A stretch of 62,220 bases of DNA from Nocardioides sp. (lineage in GTDB: Bacteria > Actinomycetota > Actinomycetes > Propionibacteriales > Nocardioidaceae). A model generated the notes under the pieces. It was not told where the DNA came from. It worked only from the letters and a program-made list of their open reading frames with translations, and did not search any database. Shown here in pieces: positions 33,101-42,773 of the stretch. Each line of letters begins with the position of its first letter. The stretch's first letter is position 1. A program made the translations under genes and the position numbers. Location of the stretch: assembly GCA_025965125.1 (NCBI GenBank), contig JAOPXM010000059.1, positions 1-62,220 on the forward strand, given 5' to 3'.

Positions 33101-34742
33101 GTTCCAGCAGGTTGGCCTCGGGTCCGATGGTGCCGTTGAGCGAGGTAACGAGCTCCTCGCGGATCGCGTCGAGAGGTGGGTTCGTGACCTGTGCGAAGAG
33201 CTGGTTGAAGTAGTCGAACAGCAGCCGGGGCTTGTCGCTCAGCGCCGCGATCGGTGTGTCGGTGCCCATCGACCCGAGCGGCTCTCCACCGGTGTTGGCC
33301 ATCGGCGTGAGCAGGATGCGCAGCTCCTCCTCGGTGTAGCCGAAGATCTGCTGGCGGCGGGTGACCGAGGCATGGGTGTGCACGATGTGCTCGCGCTCGG
33401 GAATGTCGTTGAGGTGGATCAGGCCGGCGTGGAGCCACTCGCCGTACGGGTTCTCGCGTGCCAGCTCGGTCTTGATCTCCTCGTCCTCGATGATCCGGTG
33501 CTCGCTGGTGTCGACCAGGAACATCCGGCCCGGCTGCAGCCGGCCCTTGCGCACGATCGAGGCGGGGTCGAGGTCGAGGACACCGACCTCCGAGGCGAGG
33601 ACGACGAGGCCGTCGTCGGTCACCCAGTAGCGCGAGGGGCGCAGGCCGTTGCGGTCCAGGACTGCCCCGATCTGGTCGCCGTCGGTGAAGACCACGCACG
33701 CGGGGCCGTCCCACGGCTCCATGAGCGCGGAGTGGAACGAGTAGAAGTCGCGGCGCTCCGCGCCCATCTCGGTGTGGTTCTCCCACGCCTCGGGAATCAT
33801 CATCAGCACCGCGTGGGGCAGCGAGCGGCCACCCATGTGCAGCAGCTCGAGGACCTCGTCGAACGAGGCGGAGTCGGACGCGCCGGGCGTGCAGATCGGG
33901 TAGAGGCGGTCGAGGTCGCCAGGGATCAGATCCGAGGCGAGCAGGGCCTCACGGGCCCGCATCCAGTTGCGGTTGCCCATGACGGTGTTGATCTCGCCGT
34001 TGTGGGCGATGAACCGGAACGGGTGCGAAAGCGGCCAGCTGGGGAACGTGTTCGTCGAGAACCGCGAGTGCACGACGGCCAACGCTGACGCGACGCGCTC
34101 GTCGACGAGGTCGGGGTAGAAGTGGTCGAGCTGGTCCGTCGTGAGCATCCCCTTGTAGGCAAGGGTGCGCGACGACAGGGACGGGAAGTAGACGTCGGTC
34201 TCCCGCTCGGCGCGCTTGCGCAGGCAGAATGCGAGGCGCTCCAGCGCCATGCCGGTCAGGCGGGAGCTGGCGCCGGCGAGGAACACCTGGCTGAACGACG
34301 GCATCACGCCGAGTGCGGTGGCACCCAGGATGTCGGGGTTGACCGGCACCTCGCGCCAGCCGAGGACGGTCAGGCCCTCTTCCGTGGCGATCTGCTCGAT
34401 CCGGCCACGGGTCTTGGCATTCTCCTCGTCGTCACCCGGCAGGAACGCCGTGCCCACGGCGTACGAATGAGCCGGCGGCAGTTCGAAGCCGCAGTCCTGG
34501 GCGACGGCGCGCAGGAAGGCGTCGGGCACCTGCATCAGGATGCCGGCACCGTCACCCGAGTTGGGCTCGGCTCCAGCAGCACCGCGGTGCTCGAGGTTGC
34601 GCAGGGCAGTGAGTGCCTTGGCCACGATGTCGTGACTGGCCACGCCGGTCAGGGTCGCCACGAAGGCCACACCACACGCGTCATGCTCGTGGCTGGGGTC
34701 GTAGAGCCCTTGGGGCGGCGGGAACGCGTGCGGATACGGCAC
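30189..34742 (-). CDS. gltB: Glutamate synthase large (alpha) subunit
   Basis: A 1517-residue subunit at the normal family length. Cys23 (in HDACGVAF) is the expected N-terminal nucleophile after removal of a 22-residue propeptide. The class II amidotransferase domain includes [18 protein letters not shown] and [14 protein letters not shown]. The central and FMN-binding synthase domains follow, with the [3Fe-4S] cysteines in [15 protein letters not shown] near residue 1130 and the GXGXG beta-helix at the C-terminus ([19 protein letters not shown]). GTG 34742 is preceded by GGGAGAACCA. It is transcribed from a 158-base upstream region that also holds a GTGAC-n6-GTAAT element. Confidence 0.98.
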   Translation of the reverse strand: MPYPHAFPPPQGLYDPSHEHDACGVAFVATLTGVASHDIVAKALTALRNLEHRGAAGAEPNSGDGAGILMQVPDAFLRAVAQDCGFELPPAHSYAVGTAFLPGDDEENAKTRGRIEQIATEEGLTVLGWREVPVNPDILGATALGVMPSFSQVFLAGASSRLTGMALERLAFCLRKRAERETDVYFPSLSSRTLAYKGMLTTDQLDHFYPDLVDERVASALAVVHSRFSTNTFPSWPLSHPFRFIAHNGEINTVMGNRNWMRAREALLASDLIPGDLDRLYPICTPGASDSASFDEVLELLHMGGRSLPHAVLMMIPEAWENHTEMGAERRDFYSFHSALMEPWDGPACVVFTDGDQIGAVLDRNGLRPSRYWVTDDGLVVLASEVGVLDLDPASIVRKGRLQPGRMFLVDTSEHRIIEDEEIKTELARENPYGEWLHAGLIHLNDIPEREHIVHTHASVTRRQQIFGYTEEELRILLTPMANTGGEPLGSMGTDTPIAALSDKPRLLFDYFNQLFAQVTNPPLDAIREELVTSLNGTIGPEANLLEPQPASCRQVVLPFPVITNDDLAKIRHINRDGDMPGFSTHVARGLYEVEGGGESLAARIEEICQEVSRAIADGARIIVLSDRHSTAELAPIPSLLLTGAVHHHLVREKTRTQVGLLVEAGDVREVHHVALLVGYGAAAVVPYLAMESVEDLAREGYFVKAAPEVAVAHLVKALGKGVLKVMSKMGVSTVASYTGAQIFEAIGLSQAIVDKYFTGTTSKLGGVELDTIAEEVARRHATAYPRGGIAPAHRELEIGGEYQWRREGEPHLFDPETVFRLQHATRSGRYDIFKQYTSRVDDQSVRLMTLRGLLRFKGAHVTGRDSIPIDEVEPVSEIVKRFSTGAMSYGSISKEAHETLAIAMNRLGAKSNTGEGGEDADRLYDPERRSSIKQVASGRFGVTAEYLTNADDIQIKMAQGAKPGEGGQLPGNKVYPWVAKTRYSTPGVGLISPPPHHDIYSIEDLAQLIHDLKNANPRARVHVKLVSEVGVGTVATGVSKAHADVVLISGNDGGTGASPLTSLKHAGGPWELGLAETQQTLLLNGLRDRIVVQTDGQLKTGRDVVIAALLGAEEFGFATAPLVVSGCIMMRVCHLDTCPVGVATQNPVLRERYSGKAEYVVNFFQYIAEEVRELLAELGFRTMDEMIGRVDALDVADAVNHWKAAGLDLTPILHMPELPEGAALRNTTGQDHGLDKALDVTELVPLAQPALERGEPVRAQVSIRNVNRTVGTILGHEVTKKYGGEGLPEGTIDLTFIGSAGQSFGAFVPRGMTLRLEGDANDYVGKGLSGGRIVVRPDRSATFEANEQIIAGNVIAYGATRGEIFIRGGVGERFCVRNSGAWAVVEGVGDHACEYMTGGRVAVLGKTGRNFAAGMSGGVAWVLDLKEGRVNKELVELGPVGGAAADELEKMVRGHFEETGSTVAEALLADWATALTRFTEVMPSDYRRSLEAKAKAEADGLDETETANAMMEALHG

Positions 34743-34864
34743 TGGTTCTCCCGTCGTCGTCTGTGCCGGTCGCCCCCGCCGCGAACCCGGGGCGCGCGCC
34801 GACAGATCGGCAATGCTGATGGCAAATTTGCAGGGGACGACATTGGCCCGCGCGGAGGGATCAG

Positions 34865-34880
34865 ATTACCACCCGGTCAC
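34865..34880. promoter_or_regulatory. GlnR-like element upstream of gltB (tentative)
   Basis: On the minus strand GTGAC, six bases, GTAAT, located about 120 bases before the gltB start. It resembles the elements before livH and the binding-protein gene. It matches only one half site fully. Confidence 0.22.
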
Positions 34881-34900
34881 CCCTGGGACCGTCTCGTTGT

Positions 34901-35767
34901 TCAGGCGCGGACGCCGGTCTCACTGGGCCCGCGACCCTCCTGGTAGACCGCCTCCTCGCGACCCGGGCGCAGGCGGGTGCTGACCACGAAGTAGATCGAC
35001 GCGGCGATGAACAGCACGATCGAGGTCCAGACGTTGAAGCGGAGCCCGCCGACGTTCTTCAGCTCGACGTCGTCGATGCGCAGCATCTCGATCCAGCCCC
35101 GACCGAGCGTGTAGACCATGACGTAGAGAGCCATCACCCTGCCGCGCCCGAGGCGGAACCTCCGGTCGGCCCAGATCACGAGCCCGAAGGCGCCGAGGTC
35201 CCAGATGCACTCGTAGAGGAACGTGGGATGGAACGTCGTACCGGGGTCGTAGCCGGCGTTGATCGCGGTGTCGTCACTGACCTGAAGTCCCCACGGGAGG
35301 TCGGTGGGCTTGCCGAAGAGCTCCTGGTTGAACCAGTTGCCCCACCGACCGATTGCCTGGGCCACCAGGACGCCCGGTGCCATCGCGTCGATGACCGGGA
35401 GGAGCTTGATGCCCTTGCGCTTCGCGCCGATGACGACGCCGAGAGCGCCCATCGCGATCGCGCCCCAGATCCCCAGACCGCCGTTCCACACGTAGAGCGC
35501 CCCCCACCCGCTCTTCCCGTCGCCGAAGTAGAGGGCGTGGTCGGTGGCCACGTGGTAGATCCGGCCGCCCACGAGCCCGAACGGGACCGCCCACACGGCG
35601 AGGTCCTGGACCTCACCGGGGCGACCACCGCGAGCGACCCAACGGCGTTCGCCGATCCAGATCGCGACGATGATGCCGAGGATGATCGCAAGGGCGTAGC
35701 CACGGACCGGGACCGGTCCGAGGTGCCAGACACCGCTTGACGGGCTGGGGATGGACAACGCGGTCAT
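34901..35767 (-). CDS. lgt: Prolipoprotein diacylglyceryl transferase
   Basis: A 288-residue membrane enzyme with seven helices that attaches diacylglycerol to the lipobox Cys of prolipoproteins. The signature GRWGNWFNQELFG (essential Arg and Asn) and the HPTFLYECIWD segment are intact, as is GGRIYHVATDH with its catalytic His. ATG 35767 starts four bases after the SCO1-type gene stop, so it is translationally close to it. The SCO1-type protein just upstream is itself a predicted lipoprotein and thus a substrate. Its place between trpA and gltB matches many actinobacteria. Confidence 0.97.
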   Translation of the reverse strand: MTALSIPSPSSGVWHLGPVPVRGYALAIILGIIVAIWIGERRWVARGGRPGEVQDLAVWAVPFGLVGGRIYHVATDHALYFGDGKSGWGALYVWNGGLGIWGAIAMGALGVVIGAKRKGIKLLPVIDAMAPGVLVAQAIGRWGNWFNQELFGKPTDLPWGLQVSDDTAINAGYDPGTTFHPTFLYECIWDLGAFGLVIWADRRFRLGRGRVMALYVMVYTLGRGWIEMLRIDDVELKNVGGLRFNVWTSIVLFIAASIYFVVSTRLRPGREEAVYQEGRGPSETGVRA

Positions 35768-35770
35768 GGG

Positions 35771-36376
35771 TCAGCTTCCCTTGGCGAGCAGCGAGTGGAT
35801 GTCGGCAGCGAACTCCGCGGAGGAGGTGTCCTCGTTCCAGTAGACCGGCGCCTCGTCGTCACCGTCGACACCCGTGATGGTGGTGCCATGGGTCACGTCG
35901 TAGCCACCCGACGCGAGCCGTTCCCCCTGGGTGATGCCAACGCCCAGCGGCCTGCCGGTGGCGACGATGTCCTTCAGGTCACCGGTCAGGCCGATGAACG
36001 CCGGGTCCAGGTGGTCGAGATAGTTGCGCAGCACCTTCTCGGTGTCGCGGGCCGGATCGGTGGTCACGTAGACGACGTCGACCTGGTCGCGATCGTCGGC
36101 GGACAACCGCGTCATCGCCGACGTCAGCGACTGCATCACGACCCCGCAGATGTCGGGGCAGTGGGTGTAGCCGAAGAAGACCAGCGTGAGCCGCCGGTCG
36201 GTGTCGGCGGTCAACGAGAAGTCATGGCCCGACGTGTCGGTCAGGGGCGCGGTCGGCACCGCGAACGGCGGGTCGACCACGTGGCCGGTGAACTCGCCCG
36301 GGTCACCGCCGCCGCACGCGGACAGGGCGAACCCGCACAGGGTTGCGACGAGCGCACCCGTGGCGCGTCTACCCAC
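35771..36376 (-). CDS. SCO1/SenC-type copper chaperone lipoprotein
   Basis: A 201-residue thioredoxin-fold protein. The lipobox LSAC places the lipid on Cys21. The copper-binding CPDIC motif is in FGYTHCPDICGVVMQSL, and the distal His lies in YDVTHGTTI, so all three copper ligands are present. SCO1 proteins deliver copper to the CuA centre of cytochrome c oxidase on the outer face of the membrane. The GTG at 36376 overlaps the trpA stop by eight bases (36369-36376), so it has been built into the end of the trp operon and upstream of lgt. Confidence 0.92.
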   Translation of the reverse strand: MGRRATGALVATLCGFALSACGGGDPGEFTGHVVDPPFAVPTAPLTDTSGHDFSLTADTDRRLTLVFFGYTHCPDICGVVMQSLTSAMTRLSADDRDQVDVVYVTTDPARDTEKVLRNYLDHLDPAFIGLTGDLKDIVATGRPLGVGITQGERLASGGYDVTHGTTITGVDGDDEAPVYWNEDTSSAEFAADIHSLLAKGS

Positions 36377-37189
36377 GGCGTACCCCGTCGGCCAGGTCCG
36401 CGGTCAGCGCCGAGAGCGCCCGCAGCCCGGCCGCACGGTCGTCGGGGTGGTCGAGCAGGGCTCGCACGAACGCCGAGCCCACGATCACGCCATCGGCGTA
36501 CGACGCCACCTCGGCCGCCTGGTCGCCGTTGCCGACGCCGAGGCCGACACCGACGGGCAGGTCCGTGGTCTTGCGGGTGCGAGCCACCAGCGGCTCGGCA
36601 AGGTCGCTGGTGGTCGAGCGGGCGCCCGTGACGCCCATGACCGCGGTCGCGTAGACGAAACCCCGGCAGGCGGCGGTCGTCATCGCGATCCGCTCGTCCG
36701 TGGAGGACGGCGCCACCAGGAAGATCTTGTCGAGGTCGTGCCGGTCGGCCGCGGCGATCCACTCCGGTGCGCTGTCCGGGGTCAGGTCAGGCGTGATCAG
36801 GCCGGCTCCCCCGGCACCTGCCAGGTCGGCCGCGAACCGCTCCACGCCGCTCTGCCCACCTCTACGGCCTCCGCCATAGCGCTCGACGGGGTTCCAGTAG
36901 GTCATGATCACCGTCGGCGTTCCCGTGGCGGCCACGGCCTCGACGGTCCGCAGCACATCGGCGGTGCGGATGCCGCGGTCCAGCGCCTGCTGCGCGGCCG
37001 CCTGGATGGTGGGACCGTCCATCACCGGGTCGCTGTAGGGCAGGCCGACCTCGATCACGTCGCAGCCGGCGTCGACCATGGCTCGCAGCGCGTCGATGCC
37101 TCCCGCGACGTCGGGGAAGCCGGCAGGCAGGTAGCCCACGAGCGCGGCGCGACCGTCGGCCCGGGCCTTCTCGAAGGCGGTGGCGACGC

Positions 37190-37193
<4 letters not shown>
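36369..37193 (-). CDS. trpA: Tryptophan synthase alpha subunit
   Basis: A 274-residue TIM barrel that cleaves indole-3-glycerol phosphate to indole, which passes to TrpB. Catalytic Glu and Asp are in [18 protein letters not shown]. The phosphate-binding loops [14 protein letters not shown] and [12 protein letters not shown] are present. An insertion of about five residues ([10 protein letters not shown]) follows NPVERY in loop 2-3. ATG 37193 overlaps the trpB stop as ATGA. The stop overlaps the SCO1-type start. Confidence 0.96.
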
Positions 37194-38463
<1,270 letters not shown>

Positions 38464-38467
<4 letters not shown>

Positions 38468-39249
38468 CGAGGGCCCACTCCCGTCATGCTGCGCACCGCA
38501 CCCTGCGGGTCGCCGTCCTTCACGAGCGCCTCACCGACCAGCACCGCACGGGCGCCTTCGGCAACGAATCGTCGAACGTCCTCGGGGCCGGTGATCCCGG
38601 ACTCGGCGACCTTGACCCGGTCGTCCGGGATCAACGGGGCCAGCCGGGCGAACGTCGTGTCGTCGACGGCGAGCGTCTTGAGGTTGCGGGCGTTGACACC
38701 GATCAGCTCGGCGCCGAGGGCCACGGCGCGTGCGGTCTCTGCCTCGTCGTGCACCTCGACCAGGACCGTCAACCCGAGCTCGCCGGCGTCGTCGTACAGG
38801 CGCACGAGCAGGTCGTCGTCGAGGGCGGCCACGATCAGCAACGCCAGGTCGGCGCCCGCCGCTCGGGCCTCGACGAGCTGGTAGGGCTCGACGATGAAGT
38901 CCTTGCGCAGCACCGGGGTGTCGACCGCCGCACGGACGGCCCGGAGGTCGTCGAGGCTGCCACCGAAGCGACGCTGCTCGGTGAGGACGCTGATCGCGGC
39001 AGCGCCGCCCGCTGCGTAGTCACGGGCCAGAGCTGCCGGGTCCGTGATCATGGCCAGGTTGCCCTTGCTGGGGCTGCGGCGCTTCACCTCCGCGATGACG
39101 CTGCTGCCGGGGCCACGCAGGTGGGGCATCGGGTCGCGCGGGGGGTCGACGTCTGCGAGCGCAGCGCGTAGGTCGGCCAGGCTCCGGGCCGACTGCCGCT
39201 GGGCGAGGTCGATCCGGACGCCGTCGACGATGTCGTCGAGCACGGACAT
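38464..39249 (-). CDS. trpC: Indole-3-glycerol phosphate synthase
   Basis: A 261-residue TIM-barrel enzyme that closes and decarboxylates the anthranilate-derived ribulotide to indole-3-glycerol phosphate. Active-site segments are [40 protein letters not shown] and VAESGI. ATG 39249 follows GGAGG six bases upstream; an upstream start would add 15 residues with no ribosome site. There is no fused TrpF domain, so PriA (see 47924) is the likely source of PRA isomerase. First gene of the trpCBA unit; trpE and trpD are not in this window. Confidence 0.97.
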
Positions 39250-39354
39250 TGGATCCTCCAGCGAGCGGGTGAGAGTGCGCCAAGAGTCTGTCACGGGCGA
39301 CCCACCGCGCCGACGGCCCCTCCGTGCTTCGGACTCGTTCGAGAACCGGCTGGT

Positions 39355-39789
39355 CTAGGGAGCGAGCCAGGCACCGGCCGGCAGGTTGCGCAGCACCGTG
39401 AAGACGGCGAGCGCGGTCAGGGCGCCCACCGTGAACGCCTTCACGACTCGCGGCGAGACGTCGAGCCTGGTGCCCCGCCATCGGTTGACGACCCAGACCG
39501 TGAGGCCGAGCAGGATGAACGGCAGCGCGACCACGAACGCGAGGTTGCTCGAGGCCGCGTCCAGCGGGTGCCCGTGGCTGAGGTCGTTGACGGCGCGGAG
39601 GCCACCGCAACCCGGACACCACACGCCCATGGCCGCGCTGGGACAGATCCCCCAGCTCCCGTGCTCGTGGGGGTCACGAAGGCGCAGCGCCAGCGTCGCC
39701 ACGGCGAGTCCGCCGATCGTCCACGCGGGCGCGACCAGACGTTGCCGACGGGTGGGTGTCGGCGCAGGTGTCGCAAGCACCTGGCTCAT
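39355..39789 (-). CDS. DUF2752 membrane protein
   Basis: A 144-residue protein with three to four hydrophobic segments. The family motif CPGCGGLRAV, here within AAMGVWCPGCGGLRAVNDLSHG, is intact, with two cysteines that could bind metal or form a disulphide. The function of DUF2752 is unknown. It lies between the HGxxPAAW gene and trpC on the same strand; the 105 bases before trpC hold no obvious hairpin. The ATG at 39789 is within 20 bases of the preceding stop. Confidence 0.85.
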   Translation of the reverse strand: MSQVLATPAPTPTRRQRLVAPAWTIGGLAVATLALRLRDPHEHGSWGICPSAAMGVWCPGCGGLRAVNDLSHGHPLDAASSNLAFVVALPFILLGLTVWVVNRWRGTRLDVSPRVVKAFTVGALTALAVFTVLRNLPAGAWLAP

Positions 39790-39808
39790 GGCGTCCGCAC
39801 GCTCCGGC

Positions 39809-40012
39809 TCAGTGCCCGGAGCTGTGCAGCCCCATCTTGTCCATCACGACGAAGAGGACGCCTGCGGCCACGAGGATCGCGACGCCGACCCAGAACACCG
39901 GCATGCTGTGCGGGTCGAGCATCAGACCCACGCCACCGACCACGAACCCGACCAACGCCAGCGTCACAGCGCTCCACGCGGCGGGCGTGTTGCCGTGGTT
40001 GTGGTCAGTCAT
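39809..40012 (-). CDS. HGxxPAAW-family small membrane protein (67 aa)
   Basis: A 67-residue protein beginning MTDHNHGNTPAAWSAV, which gives the HGxxPAAW motif used to name a small actinobacterial family found near trp genes. Two hydrophobic helices follow (LALVGFVVGGVGLML and VFWVGVAILVAAGVLFVVM). ATG 40012 follows GAGGAG five bases upstream; the upstream extension (MRARSRRAIRG) lacks a ribosome site. Function unknown. Confidence 0.85.
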   Translation of the reverse strand: MTDHNHGNTPAAWSAVTLALVGFVVGGVGLMLDPHSMPVFWVGVAILVAAGVLFVVMDKMGLHSSGH

Positions 40013-40067
40013 GCGGGCTCCTCGGATGGCACGTCGGGATCGAGCGCGCACAGTCTATTCACGCTGG

Positions 40068-40670
40068 TCACTCGGTGGGGTCGCGACCCTCGTCCATGGC
40101 CTTCCACAGATCGAGGCTGCTCTGCTCCTGCGGTTCGGCGACTGCCTGCACCGCGGTCGCCTGGGCGGCCGGGGCGTCGTACCGGCTGCCCATCTCGGGC
40201 CACGCAGAGACCCACCGCACCGCGAGAGCTGCGGCCATCGACGTGAGGAGTGCCCCCACGAGCCCCGCCCAGTACCACGCGGTGTGGTGCACGGAGGCGC
40301 CCTCGACGCCGAGCCCGGTCAGCGCGCTCCGCAGGGCTCGCGGAGCCGCGACGAACCCGACGACCGTGGTCGCCAGGGCGCCGAGCGCCGCGAGCACGCA
40401 GACAAAGGAGATCACGCGTCGAAACCGGCCCCGGGTGACCAGCAGGACCCCCCACGCGGCGAGCACCACGAGGGCAAGCGCGGTCGCCAGGGGCATCCGG
40501 GCGGCATCCTCCGCGCTCGTGCCGGACGCCACGCCGAGGATCGCTCCGGTGCCGGTCTGCCGGGTGCTGTCAGGCACCGCCCACACGTTGTTGCCGCTCA
40601 CTGCGGCCAGCACGCCGGAGGCCAGTCCGACCAGGACCACCGGACCGAATGTTCGCCGGGCCTCAACCAT
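40068..40670 (-). CDS. Trp biosynthesis-associated membrane protein
   Basis: A 200-residue protein with four membrane helices of the family named for its place in actinobacterial trp clusters (Rv1610-like). The C-terminal [17 protein letters not shown] is the recognisable family tail. The ATG at 40670 overlaps the hisI stop by eight bases, so hisI and this gene are translationally coupled. In most relatives trpE lies between the two. Function unknown; a role near tryptophan enzymes is suggested only by context. Confidence 0.88.
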   Translation of the reverse strand: MVEARRTFGPVVLVGLASGVLAAVSGNNVWAVPDSTRQTGTGAILGVASGTSAEDAARMPLATALALVVLAAWGVLLVTRGRFRRVISFVCVLAALGALATTVVGFVAAPRALRSALTGLGVEGASVHHTAWYWAGLVGALLTSMAAALAVRWVSAWPEMGSRYDAPAAQATAVQAVAEPQEQSSLDLWKAMDEGRDPTE

Positions 40671-41028
40671 CGGCCGAGAGACCCGGTCCCTCGAGCAGCA
40701 CGTCGGCGTCGAAGCAGGTGCGGTCCCCGGTGTGGCAGGCTGCGCCGACCTGGTCCACCTTGACCAGCAGCGTGTCCCCGTCGCAGTCGAGGCGGACCTC
40801 CTTGACCCACTGCACGTGGCCGGAGGTCTCACCCTTCAGCCAGTACTCCTGGCGCGACCTGCTCCAGTACGTCGCCCGCCCGCTGGCGAGGGTGCGCGAG
40901 AGAGCCTCGTCGTCCATCCAGCCGAGCATCAGCACCTCGCCGGTGTCGTGCTGCTGCACGATCGCCGGGACGAGCCCGTCGCTGGTGCGCTTGAGCCGGC
41001 CGGCTATGTCGGCGTCGAGGGAGGTCAC
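40663..41028 (-). CDS. hisI: Phosphoribosyl-AMP cyclohydrolase
   Basis: A 121-residue enzyme for the third step of histidine synthesis, opening the purine ring of phosphoribosyl-AMP. Family segments are [31 protein letters not shown], the DCDGD metal site and the zinc cysteines in [12 protein letters not shown]. It is a stand-alone HisI without a fused HisE domain, as is usual in actinobacteria. The GTG at 41028 has no Shine-Dalgarno sequence; a GATAAT hexamer lies six bases upstream. Confidence 0.96.
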   Translation of the reverse strand: MTSLDADIAGRLKRTSDGLVPAIVQQHDTGEVLMLGWMDDEALSRTLASGRATYWSRSRQEYWLKGETSGHVQWVKEVRLDCDGDTLLVKVDQVGAACHTGDRTCFDADVLLEGPGLSADG

Positions 41029-41034
41029 CGGACG

Positions 41035-41040
41035 ATTATC
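41035..41040 (-). promoter_or_regulatory. Putative -10 element, leaderless start of hisI
   Basis: On the minus strand GATAAT, one mismatch from the TATAAT consensus, ends six bases before the hisI GTG. It lies in the 67-base gap after the Ig-repeat gene. This is the clearest -10 of the set, and it would begin transcription at or next to the start codon. Confidence 0.5.
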
Positions 41041-41095
41041 CCCGGCCGTGGTCTACCCGGGCGCGGCGGCCACGGACCCGCGGCACTGAGCTCGC

Positions 41096-42595
41096 TCAGC
41101 CGACCTTGAACGACGTCGTCTTCGAGCCGTCCGCGACATCGTCGCCTCCGGAGAGGCTGACCTTGAGGGTGTGCCTGCCCGTGGACAGTCCGCGGAGGGT
41201 GAAGGCGACACGGCCGTTGCTCAGTGCGCGCTGCCCCAGCTTGTGGCCCTTCTCGGTGAGCAGGATGGTCCCGGACACCCTCGACACGGCGGGCGCCGTC
41301 ACGACGACCGTGAGCTTGACCGGGCCCGAGCCCTGCGAGTGCTGAATCCTGAACTGGGGGGTCGACTTGACCGGACTCGTGGGCGGCGAGGTGCGCACCG
41401 CGGAGGCCAGGCCGGCGCGGGCGTAGGTGGCCCGGACGGTGATCGTCTTGCCGAGGTCCGACATCGTGAGCGCGAACTTCGACGCAGTAGCACCGGCGAT
41501 GGGCGAGCCCGCTCGCAGCCACTGGTAGGTGACAGTCGCGTCGGAGGGCGTGAATGTGCCGGCGCGAGCCAGCAGGATCTTCCCGATGCGCGGCTGTCCG
41601 ACCAGCGTCGGGCCGTTGGTCACGGTGATGCCGGGCACCGCCGCCTCGACGGGAGCGGTGCTGGCCGACTCGGCCTGGCCCTGGGCGTAGCCGGATCGGG
41701 TGGCGGTCACCCTCACCGACAACCGCTTGCCGACCTGGGCATCGGTGGGTGTGAACGACGACGTCGTGGCTCCGCTGATCGCCGCCCCGTCCGCCAACCA
41801 CTGGTAGGCGTACGACGTCCCGGTGACCGACCAGGTGCCGGGATCGGCGCTGAGGACGTCCCCGACCTTCGGTGCTCCCGAGACCGCGATCGACGGCACC
41901 GAGACGTTGTTGATCGAGTCCCCCGTCACCGCGGCCGTGGCCAGGGACGTGCCGGTGGCCGTGGCCCCTGAGGCGCTTGCGGTGACCGTGATCGTGATCG
42001 CCTTGCCGAGCTCCGCCGCAGTCGGCACGAAAGTCTGTTGCGTGGCACCGGCGATGGCAGCTCCCCCGGCGGACCACTGATAGGCAAATCCGGTCGCCGG
42101 CGTGCTCCAGTGCCCGTTGCTCGCGGTGAGCGTCGCGCCCACCACCGGGGAGCCCACGATGAGGGGGCGTCCACGGTTCTCGTAGGTGGGCGCCGAGAGC
42201 AGGCCGCCAGCGGGGCCCGTGGCGAGCGAGGCGAGCGTGGTCGACGTGAGTCCCGGCGCGGAGGCCGTGACCTGGACGGAGAAGCGGCCGCCGGCGGACA
42301 GCACCGGAATCGAGTACTCGGAGTTCGTCGCGCCGCCGATCGGGTTGCCGCTCTCCAGCCATTGGTAGGTGTAGGTGACGCCGCTCGCAGGTGACCAGGT
42401 GCCCGGGTGGGCGGTCAACGTCGCCGTGGCCTTGGCTCCGCCGCCGACCCAGGGGGGATCGACGTTGACGACCGCGGTCGCGGCGGTGGCCCCGCTCGCG
42501 AGAACGGTCGCACCCAGCCCCCCGAACAACAGCGTGAGGAGGAACAAGGGGACGGCCAGGAGAGAGACTCCGCGGGACGACGTTCTGAGCGGCAC
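41096..42595 (-). CDS. Secreted protein with four Ig-like repeats
   Basis: A 499-residue protein. A signal peptide (about residues 1-42) has the hydrophobic core LLAVPLFLLTLLFGGLGATVL and ends near SGATAATA. Four repeats of about 75-90 residues follow, each with the pattern TLTA-x-GTW, YQWL-x-G-x-I-x-GAT and GK-x-V-x-V-x-A, typical of bacterial Ig-like tandem-repeat proteins. A final domain (residues about 415-499; contains SGTILLTEKGH and GRHTLKVSLSG) resembles a Big_3-like module. There is no sortase motif and no C-terminal membrane helix, so it may be released or held by binding to the surface. GTG 42595 follows AGGAAGG; part of this site is predicted to pair within the leader RNA just upstream. 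Confidence 0.87.
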   Translation of the reverse strand: MPLRTSSRGVSLLAVPLFLLTLLFGGLGATVLASGATAATAVVNVDPPWVGGGAKATATLTAHPGTWSPASGVTYTYQWLESGNPIGGATNSEYSIPVLSAGGRFSVQVTASAPGLTSTTLASLATGPAGGLLSAPTYENRGRPLIVGSPVVGATLTASNGHWSTPATGFAYQWSAGGAAIAGATQQTFVPTAAELGKAITITVTASASGATATGTSLATAAVTGDSINNVSVPSIAVSGAPKVGDVLSADPGTWSVTGTSYAYQWLADGAAISGATTSSFTPTDAQVGKRLSVRVTATRSGYAQGQAESASTAPVEAAVPGITVTNGPTLVGQPRIGKILLARAGTFTPSDATVTYQWLRAGSPIAGATASKFALTMSDLGKTITVRATYARAGLASAVRTSPPTSPVKSTPQFRIQHSQGSGPVKLTVVVTAPAVSRVSGTILLTEKGHKLGQRALSNGRVAFTLRGLSTGRHTLKVSLSGGDDVADGSKTTSFKVG

Positions 42596-42605
42596 GAGCC
42601 ACCTT

Positions 42606-42706
42606 CCTGGATCACGGGTGCCCCCAAGCTCCTGGGGGCTTCCTCTCCAACGCGCGAGGGGCCTCCGCGTTACAGGTGAGACGGACCGCACCCGGCGATC
42701 CTCAGG
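42606..42706 (-). ncRNA. Putative structured 5' leader (three-way junction) of the Ig-repeat gene
   Basis: Read on the minus strand the leader folds into a closed three-way junction. P1 joins bases 42689-42706 to 42606-42620 through CCT/AGG, GGATC/GATCC and CGGGTG/CACCCG, with small bulges. P2 joins 42678-42684 to 42642-42647 and is capped by the hairpin AACGCG/CGCGTT. P3 is the hairpin CCCCCA/TGGGGG (42621-42638). The 3' strand of P1 takes in the AGG that begins the AGGAAGG ribosome site of the downstream GTG, so folding would reduce translation. It matches no riboswitch class I know. The call rests on manual pairing in a GC-rich region. Confidence 0.5.
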
Positions 42707-42773
42707 TTGATCGAGTCCGCGTGGACCACGAGGGGCGAGTCCGAGCCCGATCCACGCCACTGGACTGGACCGG

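Noticed and set aside
30126-34088. A 1320-codon open frame on the plus strand antisense to gltB, and similar very long frames opposite aftD (5878-8007), polA (15993-18089) and dnaE (55379-58507).
   Set aside because: They mirror strongly conserved genes, have low-complexity His/Arg/Asp/Val-rich translations, and no ribosome sites or family motifs. High GC at the third codon position of the real gene commonly opens the opposing frame.
41041-41100. A hairpin after the Ig-repeat gene (CCGTGG/CCACGG) as a terminator.
   Set aside because: Loop of about 18 bases with no U-run; GC-rich background makes such pairs frequent, and it overlaps the upstream end of the hisI promoter region.
42606-42706. 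The leader RNA as a known c-di-GMP, c-di-AMP, TPP or cobalamin riboswitch.
   Set aside because: I could not find the conserved core sequences of these classes, only the stems.
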